Shown in pieces: positions 13,734-15,510 of a stretch of 15,510 nt of DNA. The stretch is from Clostridiales bacterium. GTDB lineage: Bacteria > Bacillota > Clostridia > Oscillospirales > QAMX01. Position numbers and translations under genes: made by a program. Location of the stretch: contig JAAZBA010000123.1 of assembly GCA_012514045.1 (NCBI GenBank), positions 1 to 15,510 on the forward strand, written 5' to 3'. The notes below the pieces were generated by a model. That model was not told the origin of the DNA, searched no databases, and saw nothing but the letters and a program-made list of their open reading frames with translations. Position 1 is the stretch's first letter; the number at the start of each line of letters is the position of its first letter.

Positions 13734-15359
13734 CGCATTTGCAGTGCGCATATCAAGGTCATTAAGGAATGCTTCAAACGCTTCCCTGCTTACTTTACCG
13801 TATTGGAAGGTTAGTCCGGGGAAGTGTTTTTCTATTAGGTCCATGGTGTTTTCCCTGCCTGTCATTTCCTCGCAGAGACTAAGCGCCCGTATGTCCCTCA
13901 TAGCGTCACGAAAATGGTTGAGCCTTATGGATGGCACCGCGCCGGGGTATACAAGATATGATGTACCCGCCACGAAATGCTCCAAAGCATCCGGGGAAGA
14001 ATAGGGATCGAATTGGCGACGGGATAATGTGGTAAAGTGGAAATTGAAGCCCCACTGGAGGAAGCCCTTTATATCATAGTAATACATCATCACTCCCAGG
14101 ATGCGATTTCTCACCCCATCCATGGTGATGAGGCGGTTGGGCTCGCAACGGCGGGAATCCATGCCGGTGAAGTATACCCACATGTTCTCTGCCCGCCCCA
14201 AAAAATCGTCCGCGTGGGATAGTGATACTACGGGGGTGGTCACAAGGCCGCTTTCGTAATATTTGTAGCTTGCCAAAGCGTCCCCGATGATAAAACCGGG
14301 AAGCTCCGCGTGGATAAAATCCGCCGCGGCTTTATAGCTTTCGAGATGCTTTTCGCTGGGTTCATCGGATACATGGAAGATAAATCTTTCCGTCAGCTCC
14401 CGCTCCCGGAGTTGAGCCTTAAGAGCAGAGATATACTGCTTCAAAAACTCCCTGTATTCATCGCCTCGGGCGTCGGTGTGCCAGCCGAAGAGATTTTTCT
14501 CCTCTCCGTTCTCACATACCACTATCTTCGGAGCGTGCTCCGCTCCCCACTGGGTAAACAGATGGGAATGCTCGAAATATTTTATGCCGCATTCAAGGCA
14601 GATGTCGATAAATTCGTCTGCGAGAGAAAAATCGAAGGTGTATATGTTTTCATTCTTTTTTACTCCCACGAGCTGGGCAGTCATTCGTTCCTCTCCTACA
14701 GGGGTGTCAAGGGGCGGGGTAAACATTGGGGTGAGAATCACGTTCTGTCCATTTTTTGCCGCCAGGGAGATATATTCCCTCAGCTTTTCCATGAATTGCT
14801 TTGAGAACATCTCCACGTCATCGTCCGCGGCGATGCAGTCGCAATGGAGCCAGTTGGTGGCGTATACCGTCTGCTTCGGAAGAGATACGGGCAAGATTTT
14901 TATCCTTATCGTTTTCTCCGATGAGGCATTTTCACACTCTATGCAGATTTTTAAGTTATATTCTCCCGGCTCCAAGACCGCGCCGTCTTCATTGACGGTA
15001 ATCCACAGAGATTTCCATGTATCCCTTAATGCTCTGATATTGTCTGTGTCTACAGGGATTAGCGCATCGGGGTATAGTCCGGGCTTCCCCTGTCTTAAAA
15101 GCCAGTCATCGGTTTTGCCGTAAAATCCCCGCAGAACCGGAACGTATTTTACCTCCCTGACTGTAATCCCTAAATCATGAGAGGCTTCTATTTTAACTTT
15201 TGCGGTGTATGCCGTTTCAGGACAGTCCAGAAAAGAAAACGCCGCCTGAAAGGAACAGGGTTCATTATTCCTGACGGTAATTACCCGCAGTTCCTCGCCC
15301 TGCGCGTCATCGGGAAACACGGACACAAGACTTGAGAGTATCTTAAGTTCGGTCTTCAT
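13713..15359 (-). CDS. GH123-like, DUF4091-type putative glycoside hydrolase
   Basis: A 548-residue protein without signal peptide. Residues 1-165 are beta-rich, an Ig-like domain with YPDALIPVD (96-104) that often opens DUF4091 proteins. The barrel begins near 167 (YATNWLHCDCIA). IFHVSDEPSEKHLESY (327-342) carries the Asp-Glu pair D332-E333, matching the catalytic pair of GH123 beta-N-acetylgalactosaminidases. A DUF4091 region with MMYYYDIKGFLQWGFNFH and YLVYPG follows toward the C-terminus. Known GH123 enzymes act on terminal beta-GalNAc of glycosphingolipids; activity here is inference. AGGAG precedes the ATG by nine bases and a good promoter lies upstream. The gene is a single convergent unit facing tsaD. 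Confidence 0.82.
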   Translation of the reverse strand: MKTELKILSSLVSVFPDDAQGEELRVITVRNNEPCSFQAAFSFLDCPETAYTAKVKIEASHDLGITVREVKYVPVLRGFYGKTDDWLLRQGKPGLYPDALIPVDTDNIRALRDTWKSLWITVNEDGAVLEPGEYNLKICIECENASSEKTIRIKILPVSLPKQTVYATNWLHCDCIAADDDVEMFSKQFMEKLREYISLAAKNGQNVILTPMFTPPLDTPVGEERMTAQLVGVKKNENIYTFDFSLADEFIDICLECGIKYFEHSHLFTQWGAEHAPKIVVCENGEEKNLFGWHTDARGDEYREFLKQYISALKAQLRERELTERFIFHVSDEPSEKHLESYKAAADFIHAELPGFIIGDALASYKYYESGLVTTPVVSLSHADDFLGRAENMWVYFTGMDSRRCEPNRLITMDGVRNRILGVMMYYYDIKGFLQWGFNFHFTTLSRRQFDPYSSPDALEHFVAGTSYLVYPGAVPSIRLNHFRDAMRDIRALSLCEEMTGRENTMDLIEKHFPGLTFQYGKVSREAFEAFLNDLDMRTANALQSKLD

Positions 15360-15398
15360 AACATATCGCTCCTTGCTGTTTTTGTCTCTCTATCGAAA

Positions 15399-15427
15399 AT
15401 CATACACCATTGAGGGCTTATGTTCAA
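15399..15427 (-). promoter_or_regulatory. Promoter of the GH123-like gene
   Basis: On the minus strand TTGAAC (15427-15422) is 17 bp from TATGAT (15404-15399), with transcription expected near 15392. Upstream, the AT-rich end of the window holds a short palindrome TACAG-C-CTGTA at 15466-15476 that might be an operator, and no gene that I can see. Confidence 0.7.
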
Positions 15428-15510
15428 GAGCTTTAGGAAAATAATTTCTTTTTCTATTCCGTTATTACAGCCTGTATATTCTGCTTTATAAAAGTAAAAA
15501 TAATTATTCT

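Noticed and set aside
1..15510. Mobile elements, CRISPR arrays, tRNA or rRNA genes.
   Set aside because: I found no transposase or integrase-like protein, no spaced repeat array, and no cloverleaf or ribosomal RNA sequence; hairpins seen are explained by terminators and the T-box.

Overview
The window looks like chromosomal DNA of a low-to-mid GC Firmicute, most likely a gut-type member of the Clostridia. Four things point that way: a T-box leader in front of pheS, strong AGGAG-type ribosome binding sites on most genes, a housekeeping run polA / arginine-phosphatase-like gene / rimI / tsaD with overlapping junctions, and an accessory set of glycan-degrading enzymes run by AraC and ROK regulators. 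Species assignment is inference. I see no tRNA, rRNA, CRISPR array, insertion sequence or phage gene.

Left part, minus strand: the 5' end of pheS (1-402) lies behind a T-box riboswitch and its promoter (about 431-756). Next comes a three-gene unit transcribed leftwards from a near-consensus promoter at 3461-3489: a ROK-family repressor, a Gfo/Idh/MocA dehydrogenase and a small Cro/C1-type HTH protein, closed by a terminator at 857-890. A 21-bp inverted repeat just downstream of the -10 box is a candidate autoregulatory operator.

Central part: a second leftward unit holds two tandem GH4 enzymes with the CHSV signature of alpha-galactosidases (8286-6970 and 6933-5617) and a GH20-like hexosaminidase (5520-3616), ended by a terminator at 3545-3600. 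It is divergent from an AraC-family regulator. The intergenic region holds two back-to-back promoters and a pair of direct repeats 21 bp apart, the layout expected for AraC-type activation of the glycosidases and control of the regulator's own gene. The regulator has no in-frame ATG, GTG or TTG ahead of its sensor domain and seems to start at CTG 8459, where the CTG overlaps the TGA of a 9-codon upstream ORF.

Right part, plus strand: the AraC gene overlaps polA by 20 bp, and polA is followed without real gaps by a low-molecular-weight phosphatase, rimI and tsaD. A sugar-responsive regulator thus sits at the head of a DNA repair / translation gene run. A convergent GH123-like, DUF4091-type gene (15359-13713) overlaps the end of tsaD by 21 bp and has its own promoter at 15399-15427.

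Together, the GH4 pair, GH20-like, GH123-like and Gfo/Idh proteins suggest cytoplasmic breakdown of imported galactose- and N-acetylhexosamine-containing oligosaccharides: none has a visible signal peptide, and no transporter is present in the window. The substrate is inference. I do not see clear evidence of an entirely new system; the most unusual points are the CTG start with its leader ORF, the coupling of the AraC gene to polA, and the divergent GH20-like enzyme.
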